This document shows positions 55,138-64,000 of a stretch of DNA of 64,000 nt, piece by piece. The notes under the pieces are model-generated. The model made no database searches. It was given only the letters and a program-made list of their open reading frames with translations, and had not been told where the DNA came from. Both the position numbers and the translations under genes were made by a program. The DNA is from Paenibacillus sp. FSL K6-1330 (GTDB lineage Bacteria > Bacillota > Bacilli > Paenibacillales > Paenibacillaceae), in contig NZ_CP150269.1 in the NCBI RefSeq assembly GCF_037976825.1, positions 15,001 through 79,000 of the forward strand, given 5' to 3'. The first letter of the stretch is position 1. Every line of letters starts with the position of its first letter.

Positions 55138-56802
55138 ATGGAGAGAAGAGTGGAGCTGGCCCAGTGGCAGGCATGGGCTAAAGAGGGCTGGTCCGTCGTT
55201 CCCTATCTGGTTCAATATAAAGGAGCAACAAGAGGGTTACCCCTGTCATGGAGACATGCATGGAAAGCGGCATCGCCGTATGCCTTTGTGCTGGAGAGCG
55301 GTAAGGGCGGACGCTATACGTATCTTGGATTGCGGCCAGTGTCCATTCTGCAGGGGAAGGGAAGCTATGGAGAGATCATAGAGCTGTCGGGGGATTCGCG
55401 AACGCAGGTAACGGGAAAGCCACTGCATCTGTTAGAGCAGTGGATGAAAGAATGGCGGGCTCCCCGTGTTCCGGGCTGGCCGGACTTTCGCGGAGGCTGC
55501 GCCGGTTTTCTAAGCTACGATGTAATCCGATCGATTGAGCAGCTCCCCAAGATGGCCAAAGATGAGCCGGGGTTCCTGGATTATATGTGGATGCGCATGG
55601 AAGAGATCTGGATCTATGATCATACAGATGACAGCATCTACTGTTCGGTACATGTCCCTCTGCCTTGGGCATTCGGGACCGGGGAAGTTTCGGAGGAAAA
55701 GGCGGCATCCGGTGCTTCTGTTGATGCATCCAGAGGTTCGGTGCTTTCAACCGATCAAGAGAAGCTATTGCAGGAGTTATATGATCGGGCTGTCGTAAGG
55801 GCTGAATCGATGCTGTTCCAATGGAATCAAATGTTCGGAACAGTCGTAGGGAACGGCTCGGAGTCCGAAGATGAGCACGTACGGCAGGAACGATGGAAGA
55901 AAGCGCAAGAGCTGTCCGGGCCGAATGTCGAGATTTGGGATCGGCTGGAGATTGATTTTACGCAGGAAGCGTTCGAGCAGGCGGTACGCTCGATTCAAGA
56001 ATATATTCGGCAGGGTGATGTATTTCAGGTCAATTTGTCTCTGCGCCGTCATTTGCAACTGCATGCGGACCCCGCGGATATTTATGAGTGGCTGCGTATC
56101 CTGAATCCGTCGCCGTATATGGGGTATTTATCCTCGCCGGGCTTCAGCTTGGCTAGCGGCTCACCGGAATTGCTGGTGAAGCTGGATGGCGATGTCGTAT
56201 CTGCACGACCGATTGCGGGAACTCGGCGCCGGGGAAGCAATCCGGAAGAGGATGCGGCAATGGAAGCGGAACTGCTTGGCAGCGAGAAAGAACGGGCGGA
56301 GCATATTATGCTGGTCGATTTGGAGCGCAATGACATTGGCCGCATTGCCGCATACGGATCCGTGCATGTTCCGGAGCTGATGACTGTCGAGAGGTACTCT
56401 CACGTGATGCATCTGGTGTCGCAAGTAGAAGGTCGGATTGCAGAGGGCAACCATGCACATGATGTCATTGCGGCAGCGTTCCCCGGCGGCACCATTACAG
56501 GCGCACCCAAAATCCGGACCATGGAGATCATCGAAGAGCTGGAGCCCGTGACGCGGGGGCCCTATACCGGCTCCATGGGCTGGATCGATTATAATGGTGA
56601 TATGGAGCTCAACATTATTATTCGGACCCTCGCCGTAAAGGATGGGGTCGGCTATATTCAGACGGGTGCGGGGATTGTCATTGACTCCGATCCGTACCGG
56701 GAATACAGGGAGTGTCATAACAAGGCAAAGGCTTTGATTGCTGCACTGATATGCAGTGAAGAAGAAGCGGCAGTGTTGTCCGCGAATATAGGGGGGAACT
56801 AA
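55138..56802 (+). CDS. pabB: Aminodeoxychorismate synthase component I
   Basis: PabB aminates chorismate to 4-amino-4-deoxychorismate on the route to p-aminobenzoate and folate. The chorismate-binding fold shows [53 protein letters not shown] and [20 protein letters not shown]. At 554 residues it is longer than the B. subtilis enzyme; a hydrophilic insert around 175-280 accounts for it. GGGAGGAT precedes ATG 55138. Only one base separates its stop from pabA, whose product supplies ammonia. Related to TrpE, but the neighbours fix the assignment. Confidence 0.95.
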   Translation: MERRVELAQWQAWAKEGWSVVPYLVQYKGATRGLPLSWRHAWKAASPYAFVLESGKGGRYTYLGLRPVSILQGKGSYGEIIELSGDSRTQVTGKPLHLLEQWMKEWRAPRVPGWPDFRGGCAGFLSYDVIRSIEQLPKMAKDEPGFLDYMWMRMEEIWIYDHTDDSIYCSVHVPLPWAFGTGEVSEEKAASGASVDASRGSVLSTDQEKLLQELYDRAVVRAESMLFQWNQMFGTVVGNGSESEDEHVRQERWKKAQELSGPNVEIWDRLEIDFTQEAFEQAVRSIQEYIRQGDVFQVNLSLRRHLQLHADPADIYEWLRILNPSPYMGYLSSPGFSLASGSPELLVKLDGDVVSARPIAGTRRRGSNPEEDAAMEAELLGSEKERAEHIMLVDLERNDIGRIAAYGSVHVPELMTVERYSHVMHLVSQVEGRIAEGNHAHDVIAAAFPGGTITGAPKIRTMEIIEELEPVTRGPYTGSMGWIDYNGDMELNIIIRTLAVKDGVGYIQTGAGIVIDSDPYREYRECHNKAKALIAALICSEEEAAVLSANIGGN

Positions 56803-56803
56803 T

Positions 56804-57385
56804 ATGATACTTGTCATCGACAATTATGATTCGTTTACGTATAACCTGGTTCAATATTTGGGTGAGCTCGGCGAGGAAGTGAAGGTTTACCGGAATGATG
56901 AGATCGACATCGCTGGCATCGAGGCATTGGCCCCGGACCATATCCTGATATCTCCGGGACCGTGCACGCCGAATGAAGCCGGCATCAGTCTGGATGTTAT
57001 TTCGCATTTCAAGGGTGTGATTCCGATCTTCGGCGTCTGCCTTGGCCATCAGGCGATCGGGCAAGCCTTTGGCGGCAACGTGATTCGTGCGGAGCGCCTG
57101 ATGCACGGGAAAACATCCGCGATCCAGCATACGGGCGGCTCGGTCTTCGAAGGCTTACCGGTTCCGTTCACCGCAACGCGCTATCACTCGCTGATCGTTG
57201 AGAAGGAAACTTTGCCGGATGAGCTGGAGATTACCGCCTGGACCGAAGAGGGCGAAATCATGGGGCTTCGGCATAAACAATATCCCATAGAAGGGGTGCA
57301 GTTCCATCCGGAATCCATCATTACGGACCATGGCCATCAAATGCTGCGCAATTTCTTGAAGCGTACAGCTGGCACCAAAGCATGA
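56804..57385 (+). CDS. pabA: Aminodeoxychorismate/anthranilate synthase glutaminase component II
   Basis: PabA is the class I glutamine amidotransferase partner of PabB, and in B. subtilis it also serves TrpE. The catalytic triad is C79 ([11 protein letters not shown]) with His and Glu in GVQFHPESI. The start [19 protein letters not shown] and LISPGPCTP are family signatures. It has 193 residues. Its start is adjacent to the pabB stop and its stop overlaps pabC by four bases. Whether it also serves tryptophan synthesis here cannot be told from this window. Confidence 0.96.
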   Translation: MILVIDNYDSFTYNLVQYLGELGEEVKVYRNDEIDIAGIEALAPDHILISPGPCTPNEAGISLDVISHFKGVIPIFGVCLGHQAIGQAFGGNVIRAERLMHGKTSAIQHTGGSVFEGLPVPFTATRYHSLIVEKETLPDELEITAWTEEGEIMGLRHKQYPIEGVQFHPESIITDHGHQMLRNFLKRTAGTKA

Positions 57386-58269
57386 AGTATATTGGCATGA
57401 ACGGCGGCATCGTTGAAGCTGCCGAAGCTGTCATACCTGTAATGGATCACGGCCTTCTGTACGGAATGGGGTTATTCGAGACCTTCCGCACTTACGAGGG
57501 GAAGCCTTTTTTAATAGAGCGGCACTTGAGCCGGCTCATGAACAGCTGCCGGGAGCTCGGGATCGTCCACAGGGCGGATGCTGAGAGGATCAGCCGCTGG
57601 ATATCGGAACTGATGGAGGCCAATGGTCTCCAGGATGCTTATATCCGGTATACTGTAACGGCAGGAGAGGGATTGCTCGGTTTGCCTGCTGGCGATTATT
57701 TGAAGCCTTCCGAGATTTTATTCGCCAAAGAGCTGCCGGCCGTAAACGAAATGCTTTACGAGAAAGGCAGAGCCATGCGGAGGCTGTCCCTTCCGCGAAA
57801 CACACCGGAATCCTCGGTTCGGCTGAAATCTCTGCATTATATGAACAATATACTCGCAAAGCGGGAATTGGCCGAATACCCAAGCCACTCGGATGGTCCG
57901 ACAGAGGGGCTGATGCTAACGGCGGCCGGGGAAGTGGCGGAGGGCATTGTCAGCAATGTCTTTTTTGTCAAAGCGGGTCGTGTATATACGCCTGACATAA
58001 GTACGGGCATTTTGCCGGGGATTACCCGGGCCGTGGTGCTGGAATTGGCTGCCGATCTTGGGATGGAAGTCGAAGAAGGCCGTTACAGCTGGGAGTTTTT
58101 CACTGGAGCGGATGAAATATTTACGACCGGTTCTGTGCAGGAGATTGTTCCGGTTACGACGTTGATTGGAGCTGAAGGCGAGACTCTAGTTATTGGACAA
58201 GGATTAGCCGGTCCGATAACCCGTACATTACTGAGCGCATATAGAAGGAAAGCAGGGCAAAAGGCATGA
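57382..58269 (+). CDS. pabC: 4-amino-4-deoxychorismate lyase
   Basis: PabC is a fold-type IV PLP enzyme that releases pyruvate from aminodeoxychorismate to give p-aminobenzoate. The PLP lysine is K149 in [14 protein letters not shown], and [19 protein letters not shown] and [15 protein letters not shown] are family segments. It has 295 residues. It resembles branched-chain and D-amino-acid aminotransferases, but the pabB-pabA-pabC-folP context supports the lyase. It overlaps both neighbours by four bases. Confidence 0.94.
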   Translation: MKYIGMNGGIVEAAEAVIPVMDHGLLYGMGLFETFRTYEGKPFLIERHLSRLMNSCRELGIVHRADAERISRWISELMEANGLQDAYIRYTVTAGEGLLGLPAGDYLKPSEILFAKELPAVNEMLYEKGRAMRRLSLPRNTPESSVRLKSLHYMNNILAKRELAEYPSHSDGPTEGLMLTAAGEVAEGIVSNVFFVKAGRVYTPDISTGILPGITRAVVLELAADLGMEVEEGRYSWEFFTGADEIFTTGSVQEIVPVTTLIGAEGETLVIGQGLAGPITRTLLSAYRRKAGQKA

Positions 58270-59126
58270 AAACAACGATTTACGAACGTGAATATCGGCT
58301 GAGCAAGGATGCTGTGTTAGAGCTCGGTCAATCCACGCTCATTATGGGCATATTGAATGTGACACCGGATTCGTTCTCCGACGGAGGTCGTTATCACGAC
58401 ACGGAGCGGGCGGTCGAGCACGCGCTTCAACTGGTGGAAGAGGGAGCTGACATCATCGATATCGGCGGAGAATCGACGCGTCCAGGCCATGAGCCGGTTG
58501 GAGCTGAAGAGGAGCTCGCCCGCGTTATCCCGGTTATAGAAGCCATCCATCGGCATGCGCCGCATATTCCATTATCAATTGACACGTATAAAGCGGAAGT
58601 TGCGCGTCAGGCTATTGGAGCGGGCGCTCATATCATAAATGATATTTGGGGCTTTAAAGACGACACGGATATGCCCAAGACAGCGGCAGAGCTCGGATGC
58701 CCCGTGATTTTGATGCACAATCGCCGCGATCGGAATTACATCAATCTTATCGAGGACGTAAAGCGCGATTTGCTGGAAAGTGTCGAAATTGCGAGGGCTG
58801 CAGGTGTGCAGGATCAGCATATTTTGCTCGACCCGGGTATCGGGTTTGCCAAGGACTACGACGAGAACTTGAAAGTGATGGCCTCCCTCGATCAGCTTGT
58901 AGGGCTTGGGTTTCCGGTGCTGCTGGCTACCTCCCGCAAAAGGTTTATCCAGACCACACTTGGCGCCCCGGCGCAAGATGTGCTCGAAGGAACGGCTGCT
59001 ACCGTGGCTTACGGGATTGCGCAAGGCTGCCAGATCGTTCGTGTGCATGACGTGTTGCATATGAAACGGACAGCGAAGATGTGTGATGCCATGACTTACG
59101 CTTCAACGGAGCTTACACGTATATAA
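58266..59126 (+). CDS. folP: Dihydropteroate synthase
   Basis: FolP joins p-aminobenzoate to hydroxymethyl-dihydropterin pyrophosphate and is the sulfonamide target. Signatures are LIMGILNVTPDSFSDGGRY, DIIDIGGESTRPGHEP, SIDTYKAEVARQAI, IINDIWGF and DPGIGFAKDYDENL. It has 286 residues. ATG 58266 overlaps the pabC stop. Its two substrates come from the genes on either side: pABA from pabBAC, and pterin from folB and folK. Confidence 0.97.
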   Translation: MKTTIYEREYRLSKDAVLELGQSTLIMGILNVTPDSFSDGGRYHDTERAVEHALQLVEEGADIIDIGGESTRPGHEPVGAEEELARVIPVIEAIHRHAPHIPLSIDTYKAEVARQAIGAGAHIINDIWGFKDDTDMPKTAAELGCPVILMHNRRDRNYINLIEDVKRDLLESVEIARAAGVQDQHILLDPGIGFAKDYDENLKVMASLDQLVGLGFPVLLATSRKRFIQTTLGAPAQDVLEGTAATVAYGIAQGCQIVRVHDVLHMKRTAKMCDAMTYASTELTRI

Positions 59127-59165
59127 TTTTTTTCGGGACAAAGGATGGAAGGGCGGAGTTACGAG

Positions 59166-59528
59166 ATGGATAAAATGATACTGAGCCGCATGGAATACTA
59201 CGGCTACCACGGTGTGTTTGAGGAAGAGCGCAAGCTGGGTCAACGATTCTATGTGGATCTGGAGCTGGAGATGGATTTGAGCAAAGCTGCGAAGACGGAT
59301 GACCTGACGTTAACGGTAAATTATGCCGAGATTCATGATCTCTTGCTGGATATTATGCGGACGGAGTCGTTCCGCCTGATTGAAGCTTTAGCGGAGCATA
59401 TTGCATCTAAGGTATTGGACACTTATACTATTATCGATGCTTTAACGGTCCGATTGACGAAGCCGCACCCGCCTTTTGACATTCATTTTGAAGGTGTGAC
59501 CATTGAGCTGCACCGGACCAGGAAGTGA
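59166..59528 (+). CDS. folB: Dihydroneopterin aldolase
   Basis: FolB cleaves dihydroneopterin to hydroxymethyl-dihydropterin and glycolaldehyde. The product MDKMILSRMEYYGYHGVFEE ... with GQRFYVDLELEMDLS, TVNYAEIHDLL and KPHPPFDIHFEGVTIEL matches the family. It has 120 residues with ATG 59166, 8 nt after GGAG (59154-59157); the in-frame TTG/ATG region upstream from 59145 gives a longer, unlikely start. It precedes folK by 7 bases. Confidence 0.96.
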   Translation: MDKMILSRMEYYGYHGVFEEERKLGQRFYVDLELEMDLSKAAKTDDLTLTVNYAEIHDLLLDIMRTESFRLIEALAEHIASKVLDTYTIIDALTVRLTKPHPPFDIHFEGVTIELHRTRK

Positions 59529-59535
59529 GACGATC

Positions 59536-60084
59536 ATGAATTCACACGCCACCTCTGAGTGTTCAGAGGCTTATATTGCTTTAGGGGCCAATTTGGGAGA
59601 CCGCGAGGGCAACCTGATGGAGGCTTTAGAACGGTTGGACGAAGTACCTGGCATATCGGTAGAGCGCGTATCCAACTTGTATGAAACCGAGCCGGTCGGC
59701 TATGTGGATCAACCGATGTTTCTTAATATGGCCACAGCCGTGTCGACATCGCTGAGTCCCCATGAGCTGCTTGCCGAAATGCAGCGAATTGAAAAACAGC
59801 TTGGCCGGGTCCGTCATATTCATTGGGGGCCGCGGACGGTGGACCTGGACCTGTTATGGATGGAAGGACGCCGTCTGGATACGCCGGACCTTGTTCTGCC
59901 GCACCCCCGTATGCAGGAACGGGCTTTTGTGCTCAGACCGCTGGCCGATATCGTATTTGAGCTCGAACCTTCAGGTCTGTACCCTGTAGTGAAGACAGCA
60001 CTTGAGAACCTGGAAGGAAAGGAAGGAATACAGCTTTGGAAAACAAGCAGCTGGCGCAGCGTATCCGCGCTTTCCGAAAATTGA
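59536..60084 (+). CDS. folK: 2-amino-4-hydroxy-6-hydroxymethyldihydropteridine pyrophosphokinase
   Basis: FolK pyrophosphorylates hydroxymethyl-dihydropterin for FolP. AYIALGANLGDREGNL is the family N-terminus, and WGPRTVDLDLLW and LPHPRMQERAFVLRPL are the catalytic segments. It has 182 residues from ATG 59536, which has AGGAAGTGAG about 6 nt upstream; the earlier in-frame start at 59503 lies inside folB. The C-terminus is about 15 residues longer than in B. subtilis and overlaps yazB by 49 bases in another frame. Confidence 0.95.
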   Translation: MNSHATSECSEAYIALGANLGDREGNLMEALERLDEVPGISVERVSNLYETEPVGYVDQPMFLNMATAVSTSLSPHELLAEMQRIEKQLGRVRHIHWGPRTVDLDLLWMEGRRLDTPDLVLPHPRMQERAFVLRPLADIVFELEPSGLYPVVKTALENLEGKEGIQLWKTSSWRSVSALSEN

Positions 60085-60242
60085 AGGGTTTAACCCAGCA
60101 AGAGCTCGCCGAGCGAACCGGTATTTCACTGGCCGTCCTTGGTGCGATTGAGCGGGGGAACCGCCGTGCCGAGGAGCAGATGCTGGCTCAGATTGCGGAC
60201 GTGCTGGAGATTACATTGCAGGAGCTTAAGGAACGGAGCTAG
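60036..60242 (+). CDS. yazB: Small XRE-family HTH protein YazB
   Basis: This 68-residue protein is a single Cro/C1-type helix-turn-helix: RIRAFRKLKGLTQQELAERT (first helices and turn), SLAVLGAIERGNRRAEEQML (recognition helix region) and a closing helix. It is expected to bind DNA; targets are unknown. TTG 60036 with AAGGAAGG about 10 nt upstream starts it inside the folK gene. It lies between folK and dusB as in B. subtilis. Confidence 0.93.
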   Translation: MENKQLAQRIRAFRKLKGLTQQELAERTGISLAVLGAIERGNRRAEEQMLAQIADVLEITLQELKERS

Positions 60243-60303
60243 AACATTTGAATAGAAAAGCCGGTGCAGGTTTATTTTCATTAAACCCGGCCATTAATAT
60301 AGG

Positions 60304-60390
60304 ATGATGCTTCTGGATGCGATCTACAAGACATGTAATTTTTGCGGACTGGACGAGGGTGCGATTCATGAGTATGATGAGTTGGTTTGA
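60304..60390 (+). CDS. Possible 28-residue peptide with CxxC
   Basis: ATG 60304 opens a 28-codon frame encoding a short acidic peptide beginning MMLLDAIYKTCNFCGLDEG. The CNFCG motif is zinc-ribbon-like. Only TAGG immediately ahead could serve as a ribosome binding site, at very short spacing. It may be a gene remnant or chance; I would not name it. Confidence 0.2.
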   Translation: MMLLDAIYKTCNFCGLDEGAIHEYDELV

Positions 60391-60465
60391 AACTTATGGA
60401 TCCCTTGCACGATAACCGGGATCTTTCCACTATAAATATCTGAATATAAAGGGTTGACACATAAA

Positions 60466-61497
60466 ATGGACAAGTTGCAAATCGGAAACATCGAGATGAA
60501 GAACCAAGTGGTTCTGGCGCCCATGGCAGGCGTGTGCAACCCAGCGTTCCGCTTGATTGCTAAGGAATTCGGTACCGGTTTGGTTTGCGCCGAAATGGTG
60601 AGCGGCAAGGCCATTGTTCACGGGAACAAGCGCACCCAGGAGATGCTGTTCGTCGACGAGCGGGAGAAGCCGCTGAGCCTGCAAATTTTTGGCGGTGACC
60701 GTCAATCCTTGGTGGAAGCGGCCAAAGTTGTCGATCAGCAAACCAATGCCGACATCATCGACATTAACATGGGCTGTCCTGCACCGAAGGTAACGAAGGT
60801 TGATGCGGGTGCGCGCTGGCTTCTGGATTCGAACAAAATCTATGAAATGGTAGCGGCCGTTGTTGATGCCGTGAACAAACCGGTCACGGTGAAGATGCGC
60901 ACAGGCTGGGATAGCGATCACATCTATGCTGTCGAAAATGCACAAGCTGTCGAACGCGCGGGCGGTCAGGCGGTCAGCGTTCACGGACGTACGCGCGAGC
61001 AGCTCTACACCGGGCACGCGGATTGGGACATCATTCGCCAAGTGAAAGAAGCCGTCGCCATTCCGGTTATCGGTAACGGCGATGTGGTGACGCCGGAGGA
61101 TGCTCGCCGAATGCTGGATACGACAGGCTGCGATGGTGTCATGATCGGCCGCGGAGCGCTGGGGAACCCATGGATGCTGTATCGTACCGTGGAGTACCTG
61201 AAGACAGGCCAGCTGCTGCCGGATCCGGCTCCGCAGGAGAAAATCCGGATTGCCATTCTGCATATGGACCGGTTGATCGCTCTGCGCGGCGAAGCGGTTG
61301 CGGTACGGGAAATGCGCAAGCATCTTTCCTGGTATTTGAAAGGGCTGAAGGGATCCGCTCGCATTAAAGATATGATTATGGAAGAAACGAAGCGAGACGA
61401 AATGGTGAACCTTCTGAACAACTTTGTGAACAATCTGGAGGCCCAAGAAGAATCGACAAAAAGTGTATACCCTCAAGCCGTTGCGGCGATGGGATAA
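60466..61497 (+). CDS. dusB: tRNA-dihydrouridine synthase
   Basis: This FMN enzyme reduces uridines in tRNA to dihydrouridine. The FMN barrel begins [15 protein letters not shown], the catalytic Cys is C104 in NMGCPAPKV, and [20 protein letters not shown] and [11 protein letters not shown] follow. It has 343 residues. AAAGGG lies 12 nt before ATG 60466; TTG 60454 is in frame but directly abuts that site. B. subtilis yacF (dusB-like) is in the same place. Confidence 0.95.
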   Translation: MDKLQIGNIEMKNQVVLAPMAGVCNPAFRLIAKEFGTGLVCAEMVSGKAIVHGNKRTQEMLFVDEREKPLSLQIFGGDRQSLVEAAKVVDQQTNADIIDINMGCPAPKVTKVDAGARWLLDSNKIYEMVAAVVDAVNKPVTVKMRTGWDSDHIYAVENAQAVERAGGQAVSVHGRTREQLYTGHADWDIIRQVKEAVAIPVIGNGDVVTPEDARRMLDTTGCDGVMIGRGALGNPWMLYRTVEYLKTGQLLPDPAPQEKIRIAILHMDRLIALRGEAVAVREMRKHLSWYLKGLKGSARIKDMIMEETKRDEMVNLLNNFVNNLEAQEESTKSVYPQAVAAMG

Positions 61498-61558
61498 TTA
61501 GGGGTGCAGGCTGTTAATGGGTGCGTGTATGCGACATTCGTAACAGCCTTTGCGCGCA

Positions 61559-61587
61559 TTGACTTTTTGAAATGGTTCCCATATAAT
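61559..61587 (+). promoter_or_regulatory. Sigma-A promoter of greA
   Basis: TTGACT (61559-61564) and TATAAT (61582-61587) are separated by 17 bp, giving a leader of about 115 nt before greA. Confidence 0.8.
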
Positions 61588-61707
61588 CTTTCAGTATAAA
61601 TTCAAGAAATTGAGCAGGCATCAGAGGGAAGTTCTGATCCCCAAGAATTCGCATATAGTATGTTGATACCGTGGTTTAAATTATTTACATGACAGGAGAA
61701 TCGGTTA

Positions 61708-62184
61708 ATGAGCGATAAAGAAGTCATTCTAACCCAGGACGGTCTGAAGAAACTGGAGGACGAACTTGAGAATCTAAAGTCTGTAAAACGCCGCGAAGTG
61801 GCTGAGCGGATTAAAGTTGCCATCGGATATGGTGATATTAGTGAAAACTCCGAATATGAAGACGCTAAGAACGAGCAAGCCTTTATCGAAGGCCGGATTA
61901 TAACGCTTGAGAAAATGCTCCGCAATGCGCGCATCATTAACAATGATGATATCAATACCGATGTCGTCGGCGTGGGCAACACGGTGATCGTAGAGGATTT
62001 GGAATTCGGCGACACGATGCAATATACCATTGTAGGTACGGCTGAATCGGATCCGCTTAACAACAAGATCTCTAACGAGAGTCCTGTCGGCAAAGCGATT
62101 ATTGGCAAGCAAAAAGGATCGGTTGTAGATGTTAACGTTCCTGCGGGCGTTATTCAATATAAAATTGTAGACATTAAGAAGTAA
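61708..62184 (+). CDS. greA: Transcription elongation factor GreA
   Basis: GreA rescues backtracked RNA polymerase by stimulating transcript cleavage. The N-terminal coiled coil (residues about 5-75) carries the tip acidic pair in [19 protein letters not shown], and the C-terminal FKBP-like domain includes [19 protein letters not shown]. It has 158 residues. ACAGGAGA lies about 9 nt before ATG. It has its own promoter and terminator. In B. subtilis greA is elsewhere, so it is an insertion between dusB and lysS here. Confidence 0.97.
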   Translation: MSDKEVILTQDGLKKLEDELENLKSVKRREVAERIKVAIGYGDISENSEYEDAKNEQAFIEGRIITLEKMLRNARIINNDDINTDVVGVGNTVIVEDLEFGDTMQYTIVGTAESDPLNNKISNESPVGKAIIGKQKGSVVDVNVPAGVIQYKIVDIKK

Positions 62185-62201
62185 GTCGGAATGTGGTGTA
62201 G

Positions 62202-62226
62202 AAAGCTTCCTTCGGGGGGCTTTTTT
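62202..62226 (+). terminator. Terminator after greA
   Basis: AAAGCTTCC (62202-62210) pairs with GGGGGCTTT (allowing two G-U pairs) around a TTCG tetraloop, followed by further T residues. Confidence 0.88.
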
Positions 62227-62248
62227 AACATATTAGAATTTATAAGTT

Positions 62249-62317
62249 TTTTGGGGTCCCCGCAAAGTATTTGGAATAAGCATCGTAGCATAGGCTCCAC
62301 TTTGTGGGGTTATTTTG
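62249..62317 (+). repeat. 69-nt stem-loop repeat, copy 2
   Basis: This element is the opposite-orientation match of 11516-11584, differing at 3 of 69 positions. CCCCGCAAAGT (from 62257) and ACTTTGTGGGG (to 62309) form the closing stem with one G-U pair, GGA/TCC extend it past a small bulge, and the loop holds AGCATCGTAGCATAGG. TTTTGGGG and TATTTTG flank it. It lies about 20 nt beyond the greA terminator. Confidence 0.9.
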
Positions 62318-62491
62318 AATAGGCAAGGCTGTGTTGAGGGCTTAATGGGTTAATGGCATGTCTTGAATGGCTGCCCTACCGTTAAGTCCTAACCGAATGT
62401 GTACAAGTGTTCAAGGGCTGTCCGGATCATGTATGGGTGGCGGCGTTTAATGCTGTTGGGGATTACGATGGAAGTGAAATGAAGGAGATGA

Positions 62492-64000
<1,509 letters not shown>

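Overview
The window is a stretch of the origin-proximal chromosome of an endospore-forming Bacillales bacterium, most likely a Paenibacillus. Four things point there: nearly every gene lies on the + strand in the order known from the Bacillus subtilis rrnA-to-lysS region, sporulation genes are dense (gin, yabG, sspF, spoVG, fin, spoVT, spoVB, yabP, yabQ, spoIIE), GC content is moderate (roughly half), and a nadABC operon sits between ftsH and coaX. I infer the genus from gene order and protein character; no database search was possible. No prophage, insertion sequence, CRISPR array or tRNA gene was seen.

Layout. 1-1800: 3' half of a 23S rRNA, a 5S rRNA and the operon terminator. 2.1-3.2 kb: two uncharacterised convergent genes (a lipoprotein and a four-helix membrane protein). 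3.4-11.5 kb: gin, a YaaO-type decarboxylase, tmk, darA, yaaR, holB, ricT, yabA, trmN6, rsmI. 11.7-12.3 kb: abrB on the minus strand with a Spo0A-box control region. 12.3-18 kb: HD phosphohydrolase, tatD, a c-di-AMP (ydaO-type) riboswitch driving a DUF348/G5/3D cell-wall protein, rnmV, rsmA. 18-26 kb: yabG, veg, sspF, ispE, purR, spoVG, glmU, prs, pth, fin. 26.5-38 kb: mfd, a PpiC-type foldase, spoVT, spoVB, mazG, hup, rqcP, yabP, yabQ, divIC, an S1-domain protein. 38.5-47 kb: spoIIE, yabS, yabT, tilS, hpt, ftsH. 47-53.5 kb: nadA, nadB, nadC, coaX, hslO, a second PpiC foldase. 53.9-64 kb: cysK, pabB, pabA, pabC, folP, folB, folK, yazB, dusB, greA and lysS, which runs off the window end.

How the genes work together. 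The block mixes replication and nucleotide supply (tmk, holB, yabA, prs, purR, hpt), RNA maturation and translation (rsmI, rsmA, rnmV, trmN6, tilS, pth, dusB, lysS, rqcP), envelope and division (glmU, ispE, divIC, ftsH, 3D-domain protein), cofactors (NAD, CoA, folate) and the sporulation switch (abrB, spoVG, spoIIE, gin, fin, spoVT). Compared with B. subtilis the genes xpaC/yaaN, yazA, metS, yabJ, ctc and the tRNAs near spoIIE are absent here, while HU, the HD phosphohydrolase, nadABC, greA and a PpiC foldase are inserted.

Most notable beyond the genes: a 69-nt stem-loop repeat present twice in opposite orientation (11516 and 62249); a Gin-like Cys4 tail on AbrB; a 46-codon ORF with an ideal ribosome binding site overlapping sspF; a Spo0A box just downstream of the abrB promoter; a spoIIE promoter with a 21-bp spacer; a c-di-AMP riboswitch in the same window as the c-di-AMP receptor gene darA; and long perfect palindromes ahead of yaaR, after prs and at the S1-protein promoter. 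Many genes start with TTG or GTG, and I set those starts by ribosome binding site and family alignment from memory.
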